64,000 nucleotides of DNA from Sphingomonas bacterium (GCF_028292945.1 NZ_JAQGLJ010000128.1:1-64000), one strand, 5' to 3'; shown: positions 49,661 to 60,703, numbered from the stretch's first letter. Translations and numbers: made by a program. The notes: generated from the sequence alone by a model not told the origin.

Positions 49661-52417
49661 ATGCCGCATCTCTACCTCGTCGATGGCTCGGGCTATATCT
49701 TCCGGGCCTATCACCGCCTGCCGCCGCTGACGAACAAGCATGGCGAGCCGGTGGGCGCGGTGTACGGTTACACGACCATGTTGTGGAAGCTGGCGGACGA
49801 GGTTCACGCCGCGGACGGTCCGACGCACATGGCGGTCATCTTCGACAAGTCGTCGCACACGTTCCGCAACGAGATGTATGCCGAGTACAAGGCGCACCGG
49901 CCGCCGCCGCCCGAGGACCTGGTCCCGCAGTTCCCGATGATCCGCGACGCCACCCGCGCCTTTTCGATGCCGTGCATCGAGGAGGAGGGGCTGGAGGCGG
50001 ACGACCTGATCGCGTCTTATGCCAAGGCGGCGCTGGCGCAGGGCTGGGCGGTGACGATCGTGTCGTCGGACAAGGATCTGATGCAGCTGATCGAGCCGGG
50101 ACTGGACCTGTACGACACGATGAACAACCGCCGGCTGAACGCCGAGCATGTCGTCGAGAAGTTCGGGGTCGAGCCGGCCAAGCTGGGCGAGGTGCTGGCG
50201 CTGATGGGCGACAGCGTCGACAACGTGCCGGGCGTGCCGGGGGTCGGGCCGAAGACGGCGGCCAAGCTGATCCAGGATTACGGCGACGTCGAGGGCGTGC
50301 TCGCCGCCGCCGCCGCGCCGGGGTTCAAGAAGGGCAGGTTGCAGGAGAATCTGGTCGCGCATGGCGATGCGGCGCGGATGAGCCGCGAACTTGTGAAGCT
50401 GAAATGCGACGTGCCGCTGGAACATCCGCTCGACGAGCTGGAGCTGAAGGGCATTCCCGCCGCCCCGCTGCGCGCATTCCTGGAACATCACGGATTTCGC
50501 ACCTTACTGTCGAAGCTGGAGCAGGTCGCCGATGCACCGGTGGCGACGCCGGACTCGGTGCCGCAGCAGGACGACCCGCCGTGCGATCACGACGGCTACG
50601 AAACGGTGCTCGACCTCGACACGCTCGACCGCTGGATCGCCGACGCGCGTGCGCAGGGGTTCGTGGCGATGGACACGGAGACGAGCGGGACGGACGCGAC
50701 GACCTGCGAGCTGATCGGCGTCAGCCTCGCGCTTGCTCCCAACCGCGCCTGCTATGTGCCGCTCAAGCATGGCGGCACCGATCTGCTCGCCGAGAACCCG
50801 GTGCAGATCGACTGCGAGCTGTGCCTGGAGAAGCTGAAGGCGCTGTTCGAAGACCCGAGCGTGCTCAAGATCGGGCACAACATCAAATTCGACATGATCG
50901 TGCTGGGGCAACGCGGCATCGTGGTCGCGCCACATGACGACACGATCGTGATGAGCTTCGATCTCGACGCCGGGCTGCACGGGCACGGGATGGATGAGCT
51001 CGCGGCCACGCACCTGTCGCACTCGTGCATCGCGTACAAGGACGTGGTCGGCGTCGGCAAATCGCAGCGCGGCTTTGCCGAGATCGATCTGAAGGCCGCC
51101 ACGCGCTATGCCGCCGAGGACGCCGATGTGACGATGCGGCTGTGGCGGCGTTTCCGCGCGCGCCTGCCCGCAGAGGGGGCGACGCGCGTCTACGAGATGG
51201 TCGATCGGCCGCTGGTGCCGGTGGTCGCGCGCATGGAGCGGCACGGCATCAAGGTCGATCGCGCGCGGCTCGCCGGCCTGTCGGCGGAGTTTGCCGGCCA
51301 GATTGCGACCGCCGAGGCGGAGGTCCATGCGCTCGCCGGCGTCGCCTTCACAATCGGCAGCCCCAAGCAGCTGGGCGACATCCTGTTCGAGCGGATGGGG
51401 CTGAAGGGCGGGCGCAAGGGCAAGTCGGGGGTCTATTCCACCGACGTTACCGAACTGGAGCGGCTCGCGCGCGAAAAGGGCGAAGGGTCCGAGATCGTGC
51501 GCAAGGTGCTCGACTGGCGACAGCTGACCAAGCTCAAGAACACTTATACCGACGCGCTGCAGCAGGAGATCAACCCGGCGACGGGGCGCGTCCACACCAG
51601 CTACTCGCTGACTGGCGCGCAGACCGGACGGCTGTCGTCGACCGAACCCAATCTGCAGAACATCCCGATCCGCACCGAGGTCGGCCGCCAGATTCGCGAC
51701 GCGTTCGTCGCCGAGCCGGGCAACGTGATCCTGGCGGCCGATTATTCACAGATCGAGCTGCGGCTGGCGGCGCACATGGCCGACGTGCCCGCGCTGCGCG
51801 ATGCGTTCGCGAACGGCGACGACATCCACTCGCTGACCGCGACCGAACTGTTCGGCGAGGTGAACAGGGATACGCGCGCGCGCGCGAAGACGATCAACTT
51901 CGCGATCCTGTATGGCATTTCGCGCTGGGGGCTGGCGGGGCGGCTGGAGGTCAGCGCCGACGAGGCGCAGGCGATGATCGACCGTTATTTCGAGCGTTTC
52001 CCCGGCATCAACCGCTACATGGCCGAAACGCTGGAGCAGGTGCGCGAGCGCGGCTACACGACGACGCTGTTCGGCCGGAAGACGTGGTTCTCGCGGATCA
52101 AGTCAAAGGTCCAGCACGAGCGCCAGGGCGCCGAGCGCGCCGCGATCAACGCGCCGATCCAGGGCACCAGCGCCGACATCATCAAACGCGCAATGGTGCG
52201 CATGGAGCCGGCGCTGGCGGACGCCGGGCTGGGCCATGTCCGGATGCTGCTGCAGGTCCATGACGAACTGGTGTTCGAGTTGCCGGAGGGCGATGTCGCG
52301 TCCGCGTCGCCGGTGATCGAGCGAGTGATGGCGACGGCGGCGGAGCCGGCGGTAAAGCTGACCGTGCCGCTTGGTATCGAGATCGGCACCGGGATCAGCT
52401 GGGGGTCGGCGCACTAG
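49661..52417 (+). CDS. polA: DNA polymerase I
   Basis: A 918-residue repair and Okazaki-fragment polymerase. The 5' nuclease (residues about 1-290) starts HLYLVDGSGYIFRAYHRLPPL and has VPGVPGVGPKTAAKLI. The 3'-5' exonuclease retains its catalytic acids in FVAMDTETSG, NIKFDMIVL and YAAEDADVTM, so proofreading should be active. Polymerase motifs A (DYSQIELRLAAHM), B (RARAKTINFAILYGISRWGL) and C (LQVHDELVFE) are intact. Confidence 0.97.
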   Translation: MPHLYLVDGSGYIFRAYHRLPPLTNKHGEPVGAVYGYTTMLWKLADEVHAADGPTHMAVIFDKSSHTFRNEMYAEYKAHRPPPPEDLVPQFPMIRDATRAFSMPCIEEEGLEADDLIASYAKAALAQGWAVTIVSSDKDLMQLIEPGLDLYDTMNNRRLNAEHVVEKFGVEPAKLGEVLALMGDSVDNVPGVPGVGPKTAAKLIQDYGDVEGVLAAAAAPGFKKGRLQENLVAHGDAARMSRELVKLKCDVPLEHPLDELELKGIPAAPLRAFLEHHGFRTLLSKLEQVADAPVATPDSVPQQDDPPCDHDGYETVLDLDTLDRWIADARAQGFVAMDTETSGTDATTCELIGVSLALAPNRACYVPLKHGGTDLLAENPVQIDCELCLEKLKALFEDPSVLKIGHNIKFDMIVLGQRGIVVAPHDDTIVMSFDLDAGLHGHGMDELAATHLSHSCIAYKDVVGVGKSQRGFAEIDLKAATRYAAEDADVTMRLWRRFRARLPAEGATRVYEMVDRPLVPVVARMERHGIKVDRARLAGLSAEFAGQIATAEAEVHALAGVAFTIGSPKQLGDILFERMGLKGGRKGKSGVYSTDVTELERLAREKGEGSEIVRKVLDWRQLTKLKNTYTDALQQEINPATGRVHTSYSLTGAQTGRLSSTEPNLQNIPIRTEVGRQIRDAFVAEPGNVILAADYSQIELRLAAHMADVPALRDAFANGDDIHSLTATELFGEVNRDTRARAKTINFAILYGISRWGLAGRLEVSADEAQAMIDRYFERFPGINRYMAETLEQVRERGYTTTLFGRKTWFSRIKSKVQHERQGAERAAINAPIQGTSADIIKRAMVRMEPALADAGLGHVRMLLQVHDELVFELPEGDVASASPVIERVMATAAEPAVKLTVPLGIEIGTGISWGSAH

Positions 52418-52437
52418 TGTCGCGGTCTTTACTCCTC

Positions 52438-52512
52438 GTCACCCTGAACTTGTTTCAGGCCCCACGCGCATCGCCTCGGTCGCGCGTGGATGCTGAAACG
52501 AGTTCAGCATGA
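52438..52512. repeat. Paired REP-like repeat, family A (copy 4)
   Basis: GTCACCCTGAACTTGTTTC and the outer arms CCCACGCG / CGCGTGG precede the core ATGCTGAAACGAGTTCAGCA TGACG. This unit matches the 14743-14838 element, inverted within the same block. Its last bases contain the ATG start codon of the flippase gene. Confidence 0.75.
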
Positions 52513-54032
52513 CGACGGAGACGCCCCCCTCCGACATCGACCAGATCGCCAAGGGCGGCCGGACCAACATTGCCGGGTTCATCCTGCGCCTGGCCGCCCG
52601 GATCCCGTTCCTGTTCATCGCCGGGCGCTATTACGGGCCGGAACTTGTCGGCCGGTTCGCGTTGGCGGTCGTGGTCGTCGAGCTGGCGGCGCTGATCGCG
52701 ACGCTGGGCCTCAAGCGCGGACTGGCGCAGGCGTTGAGCGAAGCGAACCGGCCCCACGCCTGCATCGTGTGGGACGCTATGGCGGTGGCATTCGTCGCGT
52801 CGCTCGTCGCCAGCGGGTTCCTGTCGCTGGTTCCGGCGCTCATGTATCCGAACACCCCCATCGGCGGGCTGGATCGCTGGCTGCCGATCATCATCCTTGC
52901 GATCGCCTGGTCGGACATCAGCCTGGCGGCGCTTGCCTATCGGCTCAACGTCAAGGCGGCCGTGACCGCGCGCGCGATCGTGGAGCCCTGGACGATCTCG
53001 ATTGCGGCATGGGCGTTCTCGTTCTGGACGATCCGCGACGGGCTGGTTCTGTCCTATGTGGCGTCGATGGTCGCGGCGCTGGTGGCGAGCCTGGTGCCCT
53101 TCCTGCGCAGCTATGGCTTGCCGAGCGGTTGGTCGCCGCGCCTGCGCGACCTGTGGCGGCTGGCGCGGATCAACGTGCCGCTGGCGGGCGCGGACGCGCT
53201 GGAATGGGGGACCCGCAATGTCGATCGGCTCATCCTGGGCCGATTCTTCCCCCCGGAAATCGTCGGCATCTATTTCATGGCGCAGCAGGTCGCGTCGATT
53301 CCGCAGCGGCTGAAGACCAGCTTCGATCCGATCCTGGGGCCGGTCATCACGCGCAGCCTCGCGGCCAAGGATTACACGGCCATCGCGGTGCAGGTGCGCC
53401 AGGTCGCGTTCTGGATCATGGCGGCGCAGACGGGGCTGCTGCTGATGGGCGCAATACCCGGCGAGGCCGTGATGGGCGTGGTCGGGCCGCAGTTCGTCGC
53501 GGGCAGCATCGCGCTGGCATTCCTGCTCGCGGCGGAGGTTCTGGCCTCGACCGGCGCAGTCAGTGAGACGGCGCTGGTCTATACCGCTCGGCATCGCAAC
53601 CTGATGATCGGTGCGACGATGCTCGCCTTTCAGATCGCGCTCAGCCTCGTGCTGATCCTTGCAATGCGCGCGCTCGGTTGGTCGTTGCAGTGGCAGGCGG
53701 CGGGGCCGGCGATCGCGCTGGCCATCAGTCTGGGCCTGACCTCGATCGTCAAGGCGCGCCTGCTGCGCAGCATTCTTGGGCAGTCGATATCACCCTGGCG
53801 GTGGCCGCTACTGTGGGCGGTGGCGGCCGGCGTCGTAGTGGGTTCGCTGTTCACCGCCTTGCCACCGCGACTGGAATGGGCCGAACTGCTGATCGGCGAG
53901 CCGGCGATCGCAGCCGCCTATCTGTTCGTGCTGTGGCGTTGGGCCACGACCCCTGCCGACCGCGCGTTGTTCGGCAAGATGCCGACAGCGGAGGAGGCGA
54001 CGCTTCCGCATGGAGGAGCGAGGACGAGCTGA
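52509..54032 (+). CDS. Polysaccharide flippase (Wzx/MATE-like)
   Basis: A 507-residue membrane protein with about 14 hydrophobic segments. The N-terminal IAKGGRTNIAGFILRLAARIPFLFIAGRYYGPELVGRFAL is the typical first helix of MVF/MOP-fold O-antigen and exopolysaccharide translocases, which flip undecaprenyl-linked repeat units across the inner membrane. The C-terminal tail (FGKMPTAEEATLPHGGARTS) is cytosolic. Its ATG lies in the right arm of a family A repeat, and no good ribosome-binding site precedes it, so initiation may be weak or re-engineered by the repeat. No other polysaccharide genes flank it. Confidence 0.85.
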   Translation: MTTETPPSDIDQIAKGGRTNIAGFILRLAARIPFLFIAGRYYGPELVGRFALAVVVVELAALIATLGLKRGLAQALSEANRPHACIVWDAMAVAFVASLVASGFLSLVPALMYPNTPIGGLDRWLPIIILAIAWSDISLAALAYRLNVKAAVTARAIVEPWTISIAAWAFSFWTIRDGLVLSYVASMVAALVASLVPFLRSYGLPSGWSPRLRDLWRLARINVPLAGADALEWGTRNVDRLILGRFFPPEIVGIYFMAQQVASIPQRLKTSFDPILGPVITRSLAAKDYTAIAVQVRQVAFWIMAAQTGLLLMGAIPGEAVMGVVGPQFVAGSIALAFLLAAEVLASTGAVSETALVYTARHRNLMIGATMLAFQIALSLVLILAMRALGWSLQWQAAGPAIALAISLGLTSIVKARLLRSILGQSISPWRWPLLWAVAAGVVVGSLFTALPPRLEWAELLIGEPAIAAAYLFVLWRWATTPADRALFGKMPTAEEATLPHGGARTS

Positions 54033-54107
54033 GCGCGTAGCTGACTCGCCGACGGCAAAGCCGCCGTCGTCACGTCGACCGGGTCGGCTTCGCCGCCCGC
54101 CGGCCAG

Positions 54108-54161
54108 CCACAGTGTTGCGCTCCGCGCACCGGCCCACAGTCTTGCGCTCCGCGCACCGGC
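54108..54161. repeat. Direct tandem 27-bp repeat
   Basis: CCACAGTGTTGCGCTCCGCG and CCACAGTCTTGCGCTCCGCG head two adjacent 27-bp copies (both ending CACCGGC) with one mismatch. They lie in the 150-bp gap between the convergent flippase gene and purH, in a region also rich in small palindromes (CGACGGC AAAGC CGCCGTCG near 54050). Confidence 0.7.
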
Positions 54162-54182
54162 GCGGTCGTCGCCGCGCCTACA

Positions 54183-55763
54183 CTAGTGGCGGAAGTGCCT
54201 GATCCCCGTGAATATCATCGCCAGTCCCCCTGCGTCCGCCGCCGCGATCACCTCGTCGTCGCGGATCGAGCCGCCGGGCTGGATCACGGCCGTCGCGCCC
54301 GCCTCGACCGCTGCCATCAGGCCATCGGCGAAGGGGAAGAAGGCGTCGGACGCCACTGCCGAGCCGATCGTGCGCGGTTCGGGCCAGCCCGCCTTGTCGG
54401 CGGCGTCGCGCGCTTTCCATGCGGCGATGCGTGCTGACTCGAGTCGGTTCATCTGCCCCGCGCCCACTCCCGCCGTTGCGCCGTCCTTGGCGTAAACGAT
54501 GGCGTTAGACTTGACATGCTTGGCGACGGTCCAGGCAAAGCGGCAGTCGGCGAGTTCCTGTGCGGTCGGCTGACGCTTCGTGACCACCGTGAGGTCGCCT
54601 AGCGCGCCATTGTCGCGGCCTTGCACCAGCCAGCCGCCGGCGATCGACTTAACCGCCAGCCCGCCGCGCGCGGGATCGGGCAGATCGCCGGTGAGCAGCA
54701 GCCGCAGATTCCTCTTGCCCGCGAACACCGCCAGCGCGGCCGCGTCGGCGCCGGGCGCGATCACGACCTCGGTGAAGATTGCCGTAATGGCCTGCGCCGT
54801 GCGCTCGTCGATTGGGCGGTTGAGGGCGATGATGCCGCCGAACGCCGATACGGTATCGCACGCGAACGCCTGATCGTACGCCGCCGCCAGCGTCTCGGCG
54901 GTGGCGACGCCGCACGGGTTGGCGTGCTTGACGATCACGGCGGTCGGCGCGGCGTCGCGGAACTCGGCGATCAGCTCCAGCGCGGCATCGGCGTCGTTGA
55001 GGTTGTTGTAGCTCAGCTCCTTGCCCTGCACCTGCCGTGCCTGGCCGATGCCGCGCGCCGCCGGACCCCGATGCGCATAGAAGGCGGCGTGCTGGTGCGG
55101 GTTCTCGCCATAGCGCAGCACCTGCGGCGCCTCGAGGATCAGCGGCAGCGTCTGCGGAAAGCGCTGGCCCTGATCCGCGAACGCGAACCAGCTGGCGATC
55201 ATCGCATCGTAAGTCGCGGTCAGCGCGAACGCCTTGGCCGCCAGCCGGCGGCGCAGCTCCATGCCGGTGCCGCCATCCGCGTCGACCGCCGCGAGCAGTT
55301 CCGCATAGTCGGCGGGGTCGGTGAGCACCGCGACATGCGCGTGGTTCTTGGCCGCCGAGCGCACCATCGCCGGGCCGCCGATGTCGATGTTCTCGACCAC
55401 CTCGTCGCGCCCCGCGCCGGCTGCTACTGTCGCCTCGAACGGGTAGAGGTTGATCACCAGCAGATCGATCCCGCCGATGCCATGCGCGGCCATCGCGGCG
55501 GCATGCGCGGGGTTGTCGCGCACCGCGAGCAGCCCACCATGGACCGCCGGGTGCAGCGTCTTGACGCGGCCGTCCATCATCTCGGGAAAGCCGGTCAGAT
55601 CACTGACATCGCAAACCGGCAGGCCTGCGTCGCGCAACGCAGCGGCGGTGCCGCCGGTCGACACCAGCTCGACGCCGCGTTCGTCGAGCGCGCGCGCGAA
55701 ATCGACGATGCCCGCCTTGTCGGACACCGACAGCAACGCGCGCCTGATCGCCACCACCGTCAT
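54183..55763 (-). CDS. purH: AICAR transformylase / IMP cyclohydrolase
   Basis: A 526-residue bifunctional enzyme catalysing the last two steps of purine synthesis to IMP. The N-terminal cyclohydrolase domain starts [22 protein letters not shown] with [16 protein letters not shown] and [11 protein letters not shown]. The C-terminal transformylase has [12 protein letters not shown] (catalytic Lys-His), [32 protein letters not shown] and [11 protein letters not shown]. The start at 55763 is set by GGAGG 7 nt upstream. It is the last gene of a rsmB-rpe-heparinase-purH operon, 13 bp behind the heparinase gene. Confidence 0.97.
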   Translation of the reverse strand: MTVVAIRRALLSVSDKAGIVDFARALDERGVELVSTGGTAAALRDAGLPVCDVSDLTGFPEMMDGRVKTLHPAVHGGLLAVRDNPAHAAAMAAHGIGGIDLLVINLYPFEATVAAGAGRDEVVENIDIGGPAMVRSAAKNHAHVAVLTDPADYAELLAAVDADGGTGMELRRRLAAKAFALTATYDAMIASWFAFADQGQRFPQTLPLILEAPQVLRYGENPHQHAAFYAHRGPAARGIGQARQVQGKELSYNNLNDADAALELIAEFRDAAPTAVIVKHANPCGVATAETLAAAYDQAFACDTVSAFGGIIALNRPIDERTAQAITAIFTEVVIAPGADAAALAVFAGKRNLRLLLTGDLPDPARGGLAVKSIAGGWLVQGRDNGALGDLTVVTKRQPTAQELADCRFAWTVAKHVKSNAIVYAKDGATAGVGAGQMNRLESARIAAWKARDAADKAGWPEPRTIGSAVASDAFFPFADGLMAAVEAGATAVIQPGGSIRDDEVIAAADAGGLAMIFTGIRHFRH

Positions 55764-55776
55764 ATTCTTGCCTCCA

Positions 55777-57519
55777 TTAGATCGCGCGTTTGAACGTCCA
55801 GCTGGCGCTGGCACCGCCCGCCGGGGCCTCGCCCGTCATCACCAGCTGCTGTGTCGGCACCGGGCGGCCGGTATCGTCGATCCACAGGCTCGGCTCGATC
55901 GCCAGCGCGCCGCCCCGGCAGCGGAACTGCCACAGGGAACCGCTTGGCAGGCGCAGCAGCGCGGCCTGACCATCGGCGGTGGGCGACGCCTGCACGCCCC
56001 GACCCAGATGAAAGCGGATCGCGAACGCCGCGCCTGCGCGACGCTGGCGGCCCCTTAGACTGTTGGGCGGCAGCAGCGCATCCTCGCCACGCAGCTCGCG
56101 CCCGTCGCCGGTCAGCACCAGCTGGCGGCGGTGGAGCAGCCCCCAGCGCCGCACATAGCCGTCATGGCTCGCCTCCAGCCGACTAGCGGCGTCGCTCTCC
56201 TGCCGACTCAATTCCACCTCGGCGACCCCCCGGCCCAGGGTGCCGTCGGGCTGGATCGCGGTGGAATTGGAGTTGGCCAACGTCAGCGTGGAATGCGCCG
56301 CCGTGGTACGCAAGCCGTTGGCGAACGCCGACGGCAGGCTGGCGGTGGCGGCGCGCGCCCCGCCGCAGTTCACCACCAACCGCGCTGGCCCGTCCGACAG
56401 CTCGAATGCAAGCGTGGAGGCGCAGCCGCCCTCCACCTGTCGGCCGACCGGCGGCGGGGCGGCATCGACGATCAGCACCGCAGCGCCGGCGGAGAGCCGC
56501 TGATAGCCCCAATCGCGCGACTGGCGCAGCGGCCGGGTACGGATGCCGGTCGCCGCCACCACCGCCGCGACCTCATCCGCCGAGGCGGGGCCACCGCCCT
56601 GCCAGCTGCCCAGACCGCGATCGGCGTGACACACACCGAGCAGCGCGGGCACCGCGCGCGCGAGCGCGGTGGCGGCGGCGACCGGCAGCTCCAGCCGCCT
56701 GGCCGCGTAGGTCTCGCGCAGCATCGCCAGCAGCGCGATCGTATCGAGCAGCTGTGCCGGCGATCGCGACACCGCGCCGCCGTCCTCGAACAGCCCGGTC
56801 GCCAACGCGCGTGCCAGTCCCGCCTCGCCGAACGCGCGGCGTGGGTCGCCGCCGGGGATCAGCAACCCCGCCGCGACGACACCGCACCAGCCCGCGACCC
56901 GCCTTGTCCCCGGCGGCGCCTTGTCCGCACCGCGCTCCAGGTGGCGTGCCCCGCGCGCGAGCGTGTTGAGCACCGCCGAGCGATAGACCAGGTCGGTCGA
57001 TCCCAGGATCAGCGGCGCGTGCGAGGTCCAGAACAGCAGGCGGCGGCCCCACAGATCGGGCGCCCAGGCGAGCGCGTCGACCTTGTCCGCATAGGCCGCC
57101 AGCCAGCGCGCGGTCAGCGCCTCCGCGATCGGCGCGCCCTCCGCGCGCGTCGCCACCGTCGACAGGTCGCGCAGCCAGGCGAAGCTGTGGACGTGCGCGG
57201 CGAACGGTCGCCCCCAATCGCGGCGCGCGAAGTCGAGATCGGGCAGGTCGTGACTCTCGCCGCGAAAACTGACGCGCCCGTCGAGCAGCGCCTGCCCGCG
57301 CCCGATGTCGCCGACGATGGGGTCGTCGGGTACGGCGATCAGCTTGAGCGGATAGCGCCCCCGCAGCCGCAGGCTGTGCAGCGGCGTGCGCCAGGTGAGC
57401 TTGTGAAAGGTCTCGGACAGCCGCTCGGACAGGCTCAGCCCGGTGTCACCCCCCAGGCGGACCAGCCGCTTGCCCTCCTCGACGCTGTCCGGCGCGGCGT
57501 CGAGCTCCTCGCCCCTCAC
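55777..57519 (-). CDS. Heparinase II/III family protein
   Basis: A 580-residue protein with a GTG start overlapping the rpe stop (GTGA). The N-terminal alpha/alpha-toroid spans residues about 50-330 ([41 protein letters not shown]), and the C-terminal beta-sandwich contains [14 protein letters not shown], the heparinase II/III-like motif. It has no signal peptide in this reading, so a cytosolic polysaccharide or peptidoglycan-related lyase role is inferred. In alphaproteobacteria this gene is usually found between rpe and purH. The track's 33-residue extension lies in rpe. Confidence 0.87.
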   Translation of the reverse strand: MRGEELDAAPDSVEEGKRLVRLGGDTGLSLSERLSETFHKLTWRTPLHSLRLRGRYPLKLIAVPDDPIVGDIGRGQALLDGRVSFRGESHDLPDLDFARRDWGRPFAAHVHSFAWLRDLSTVATRAEGAPIAEALTARWLAAYADKVDALAWAPDLWGRRLLFWTSHAPLILGSTDLVYRSAVLNTLARGARHLERGADKAPPGTRRVAGWCGVVAAGLLIPGGDPRRAFGEAGLARALATGLFEDGGAVSRSPAQLLDTIALLAMLRETYAARRLELPVAAATALARAVPALLGVCHADRGLGSWQGGGPASADEVAAVVAATGIRTRPLRQSRDWGYQRLSAGAAVLIVDAAPPPVGRQVEGGCASTLAFELSDGPARLVVNCGGARAATASLPSAFANGLRTTAAHSTLTLANSNSTAIQPDGTLGRGVAEVELSRQESDAASRLEASHDGYVRRWGLLHRRQLVLTGDGRELRGEDALLPPNSLRGRQRRAGAAFAIRFHLGRGVQASPTADGQAALLRLPSGSLWQFRCRGGALAIEPSLWIDDTGRPVPTQQLVMTGEAPAGGASASWTFKRAI

Positions 57520-58178
57520 CCGCCTCTCAGCGCAGCGATGTTCGCCGCATAGCTGTCGGGACCGCCCCTGAAGACCGCCGTTCCCGCAACGAGCGCGTCG
57601 GCACCCGCCTCGATGCAACGCCGCGCGCTGTCCGCGTCGATGCCACCATCGACCTCCAGGTCGATGGCGCGGCCGCTCGCGTCGATCATCTTGCGGATCG
57701 CCGCGATCTTCTTGAGCTGGCCGTCGATGAAATGCTGACCGCCGAAGCCGGGGTTGACGCTCATCACCAGCACCAGATCAACGGTGTCGAGCAGGTAATC
57801 GAGCATCTTGGCGGGGGTGCCCGGATTGAGCACCACGCCCGCGCGCTTGCCCAGCGCCTTGATCCTTTGGAGAGAGCGGTGGATGTGCGGGCCGGCCTCG
57901 GGATGGACGGTGATGGTATCCGCGCCGGCGTCGGCGAAGGCATCGAGATACGCATCGATAGGCGAGATCATCAGGTGGACGTCGAACGGCTTGGTTGTGT
58001 GCGGGCGCAGTGCTTTCACGATCGAAGGCCCGAACGAGATGTTGGGCACGAAATGCCCGTCCATGATGTCGAGGTGCATCCAGTCCGCGCCGGCGGCGTC
58101 GAGCGCGCGGACCTCCTCGCCCAGCCGCGCGAAATCAGCCGACAGGATGGAGGGCGCGATGCGGACCGGGTGCGGCAT
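57516..58178 (-). CDS. rpe: Ribulose-phosphate 3-epimerase
   Basis: A 220-residue TIM-barrel enzyme of the pentose phosphate pathway, interconverting ribulose 5-P and xylulose 5-P. Landmarks are [35 protein letters not shown] (metal ligands His/Asp), [14 protein letters not shown] and [12 protein letters not shown]. The start [11 protein letters not shown] at 58178 is exact; the track's extension is spurious. Upstream rsmB ends 32 bp before it. Confidence 0.97.
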   Translation of the reverse strand: MPHPVRIAPSILSADFARLGEEVRALDAAGADWMHLDIMDGHFVPNISFGPSIVKALRPHTTKPFDVHLMISPIDAYLDAFADAGADTITVHPEAGPHIHRSLQRIKALGKRAGVVLNPGTPAKMLDYLLDTVDLVLVMSVNPGFGGQHFIDGQLKKIAAIRKMIDASGRAIDLEVDGGIDADSARRCIEAGADALVAGTAVFRGGPDSYAANIAALRGG

Positions 58179-58210
58179 GACGACGGCTCTAACGACCCCC
58201 GTGCCCGGCG

Positions 58211-59488
58211 TCACCCCGCCCGACGAAACCGCGCGGCGAAGAAGCCGTCGCAGCCACCCTGCGCTTCCAGTGTCCCCGGCACGGTGCGTACCCAGCCGCG
58301 CCCGGTCGCCTCGACCGGCAGTTCGCCGGGTGCGGGCGCAACGAGCGTGTAGGTCGGGTGATCGGCGAGGAAGCGCTCCGCCTGATGCTCGCCTTCCGCC
58401 GGCTCCAGCGAACAGGTGGCGTAGACCAGCGTTCCGCCCGGCCTGACCCACGCCGCCGCGCGCGCGAGCAGCCGCGCCTGGATGCTGACCAGTTCGTCAA
58501 GCAGCTCCGGCCGGAACCGGTGCAGCACATCGGGGTGGCGGCGGAAGATGCCGGACGCGCTGCACGGCGAATCGAGCAGGACCGCGTCGTACGGCGCGGG
58601 CGGCGACCATTCCAAGGCGTCTGCACGCACCACCTCGGCGATCAGCCGCGTCCGCGTCAGATTGTCGCGAAGTCGCGCAAGACGACTTTGCGATTGATCG
58701 AGTGCGGTCACCTGCCAGCCTGCGGCGGCGAGCTGGCAGGTCTTGCCACCCGGCGCGGCGCACAGGTCCAGCACGGTACCGCTCCCGGTGCCGAGCAGTC
58801 GCGCGGGCAACGAGGCGGCGAGATCCTGCACCCACCAGCCGCCTTCGGCATAGCCGGGCAGTTCCGGGACCGCGGTGGCGTCGTCGAGCCGCACATGTCT
58901 CGGGGCCAGCGTCCGCCCGTCCAGCCGCTCGCTCCATTCGTCGTCGCGCAACGACAGGTCGAGCGGCGGCGGCGCGGCGAGAGCGCGGGCAGCAGCCTGC
59001 GCTGCTTCCTCGCCCCACGCCGTCGACCAGCGGGCGGCGGTGTCACCCGGCAGTGTCGGGATGTCGGGCAACTTTTCGCCCGCGCGGACCACCGAACCGA
59101 ACACGCCATGCACCAGCTTGCGCGGGCCGCCATCAACCAGCGGCAGCACCGTGGCGATCGCGGCGTGCGGCGGCGTGTTGAGCCGAAGCACCTGCACCAG
59201 CGCCACACGCAGCGCGAATCGCGCCTTGGCGTCATCGGGCAGGCGCTGGCGCGTCTGCGCGTCGATCAGCGCGTCGAGATCGGGCAGCCAGCGCAACGCC
59301 TCTGCGGCGATCGCATGCGCCAGCCCGCGATCGGGACCATGCACCGCGCGGGTTGCGCCGGGCAGCGCGGCTTCCAGCGACTCCCCGCGACGCAACACCG
59401 CGTCGAGCACGCGCAGCGCGGCGCGGCGCGAGGCGGTGCCCAGCGGGTCGCCGGAGGCGGTTGGGAAGCGGGTCTGGTTATATGTCAT
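58211..59488 (-). CDS. RsmB-type 16S rRNA (cytosine-5) methyltransferase
   Basis: A 425-residue protein: an N-terminal NusB-like RNA-binding domain ([24 protein letters not shown], residues about 20-140), then a SAM-dependent m5C methyltransferase with [16 protein letters not shown] (motif I) and both catalytic cysteines in [18 protein letters not shown] (motif IV) and [14 protein letters not shown] (motif VI). It probably methylates C967 of 16S rRNA. The start ATG 59488 (MTYNQ) follows a leader region shared with a divergent SDHAF4-like gene. First gene of the rpe-purH operon. Confidence 0.92.
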   Translation of the reverse strand: MTYNQTRFPTASGDPLGTASRRAALRVLDAVLRRGESLEAALPGATRAVHGPDRGLAHAIAAEALRWLPDLDALIDAQTRQRLPDDAKARFALRVALVQVLRLNTPPHAAIATVLPLVDGGPRKLVHGVFGSVVRAGEKLPDIPTLPGDTAARWSTAWGEEAAQAAARALAAPPPLDLSLRDDEWSERLDGRTLAPRHVRLDDATAVPELPGYAEGGWWVQDLAASLPARLLGTGSGTVLDLCAAPGGKTCQLAAAGWQVTALDQSQSRLARLRDNLTRTRLIAEVVRADALEWSPPAPYDAVLLDSPCSASGIFRRHPDVLHRFRPELLDELVSIQARLLARAAAWVRPGGTLVYATCSLEPAEGEHQAERFLADHPTYTLVAPAPGELPVEATGRGWVRTVPGTLEAQGGCDGFFAARFRRAG

Positions 59489-59530
59489 GCCACGCCCACA
59501 TGGGGCGAGATGCCGCCGGAGGAAACCGTC

Positions 59531-59689
59531 ATGGGTCAGCGACCCGATCATGTGAAGCCACCTGAGTACCTGACTCCGGACAAGCCAGTGCCCGAACCGG
59601 CGCCGGCGCTGCCGCGCGAAGACCCCGAGGGGCGCGACCCGACACGCTATGGGGATTGGGAGCTGAAGGGCGTCGCCGTCGATTTCTAA
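59531..59689 (+). CDS. DUF1674 / SDHAF4-like protein
   Basis: A 52-residue protein, seen in the track only as the tail of an antisense ORF. GGAGGAAA precedes ATG 59531. The DUF1674 signature is the C-terminal REDPEGRDPTRYGDWELKGVAVDF. The eukaryotic homologue SDHAF4 helps assemble succinate dehydrogenase by binding flavinylated SdhA. It is divergent from rsmB (42 bp between starts), an order common in alphaproteobacteria. Confidence 0.9.
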   Translation: MGQRPDHVKPPEYLTPDKPVPEPAPALPREDPEGRDPTRYGDWELKGVAVDF

Positions 59690-59710
59690 CATTCCCGACG
59701 CCGAAGGTGC

Positions 59711-60703
59711 CTAGTGAACCTCGGCCCGCAGCGGCCGTGCCAGCAGGTCGCCGATCACCTCTGCCGCCACCGCGCCCCCCAGCAGGCGATTGACCGCGTC
59801 GGTCACCGGCATGTCCACGCCTGCCGCACGCGCTGCCTCCGCCAGCACCGGCGCGGTGAACGCGCCTTCGGCGACCGTGCGCCGGTCGGCGATCAGATCG
59901 GCCGCGCGCCGTCCCTGGCCCAGGCCAATGCCGAGCGAGAAGTTGCGGCTGCTGGTCGACGAGCAGGTCAGCACCAGGTCGCCCAAACCCGACAGCCCGG
60001 CGAGTGTTTCCGCCCGGCCGCCGCGCGCCAGACCGAAGCGTGTCATCTCGGCGAACCCGCGCGCGATCAGCGCCGCGCGCGCGTTCTGGCCCAGCCCGGC
60101 GCCCTCGACCACGCCGCACGCGATCGCGAGCACGTTCTTGACCGCGCCGCCGATCTCCGCGCCGACCATGTCGGTCGAGCTGTAAGGCCGAAAACGCGCG
60201 CGGGCGATCAGCGCGGCGATCCCGGGCGCGCAGCCCTCGTCCTCGCACGCCAGCGTTACGGCGGTAGGCAGCCCGGCTGCCACCTCGTGCGCGAAGGTGG
60301 GCCCCGACATCACCGCGATCGGGCGCCGGCCCGCCGTCTCGTGCGCCACCTCGTGCAGCAGCTTGAGGCTGCCGGCCTCGATCCCCTTCGAACAGAGCAC
60401 GAGCGGTGCATCGCCGGGTGGGAGAGCGGCGAGGACGTCGCGCATGTGCTGCGCGGGCGTGACGACGAAGATCAGCCCCGCCCGGCCGATCTCGCCGAGA
60501 TCGGCCGTCGCGTGGATCGTCGGCGACAGGATCGCGCCGGGCAGGAACGCGGTGTTCTCGGCCTGGGTGTTGATCGCGTCGATCACCTCCGCCTCGCGCG
60601 CCCACAGCGCGACGGTTCGACCGCCGACCGCCATCGCCTGCGCAATCGCGGTGCCCCAGGCACCGCCACCGACGATCCCGAACTCGGCCGCGCCTGACGT
60701 CAT
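59711..60703 (-). CDS. gpsA: Glycerol-3-phosphate dehydrogenase [NAD(P)+]
   Basis: A 330-residue enzyme reducing dihydroxyacetone phosphate to sn-glycerol 3-phosphate for phospholipids. The NAD(P) fold is [18 protein letters not shown] at residues 8-25. Other landmarks are [39 protein letters not shown], the catalytic Lys in [17 protein letters not shown], and [23 protein letters not shown]. The start overlaps the tsaD stop by 4 bp, so the two are coupled. Confidence 0.96.
   Translation of the reverse strand: MTSGAAEFGIVGGGAWGTAIAQAMAVGGRTVALWAREAEVIDAINTQAENTAFLPGAILSPTIHATADLGEIGRAGLIFVVTPAQHMRDVLAALPPGDAPLVLCSKGIEAGSLKLLHEVAHETAGRRPIAVMSGPTFAHEVAAGLPTAVTLACEDEGCAPGIAALIARARFRPYSSTDMVGAEIGGAVKNVLAIACGVVEGAGLGQNARAALIARGFAEMTRFGLARGGRAETLAGLSGLGDLVLTCSSTSSRNFSLGIGLGQGRRAADLIADRRTVAEGAFTAPVLAEAARAAGVDMPVTDAVNRLLGGAVAAEVIGDLLARPLRAEVH

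Noticed and set aside
54033-54182. Possible attachment site or mobile-element end
   Set aside because: Direct repeats are present, but there is no integrase, transposase or tRNA nearby.
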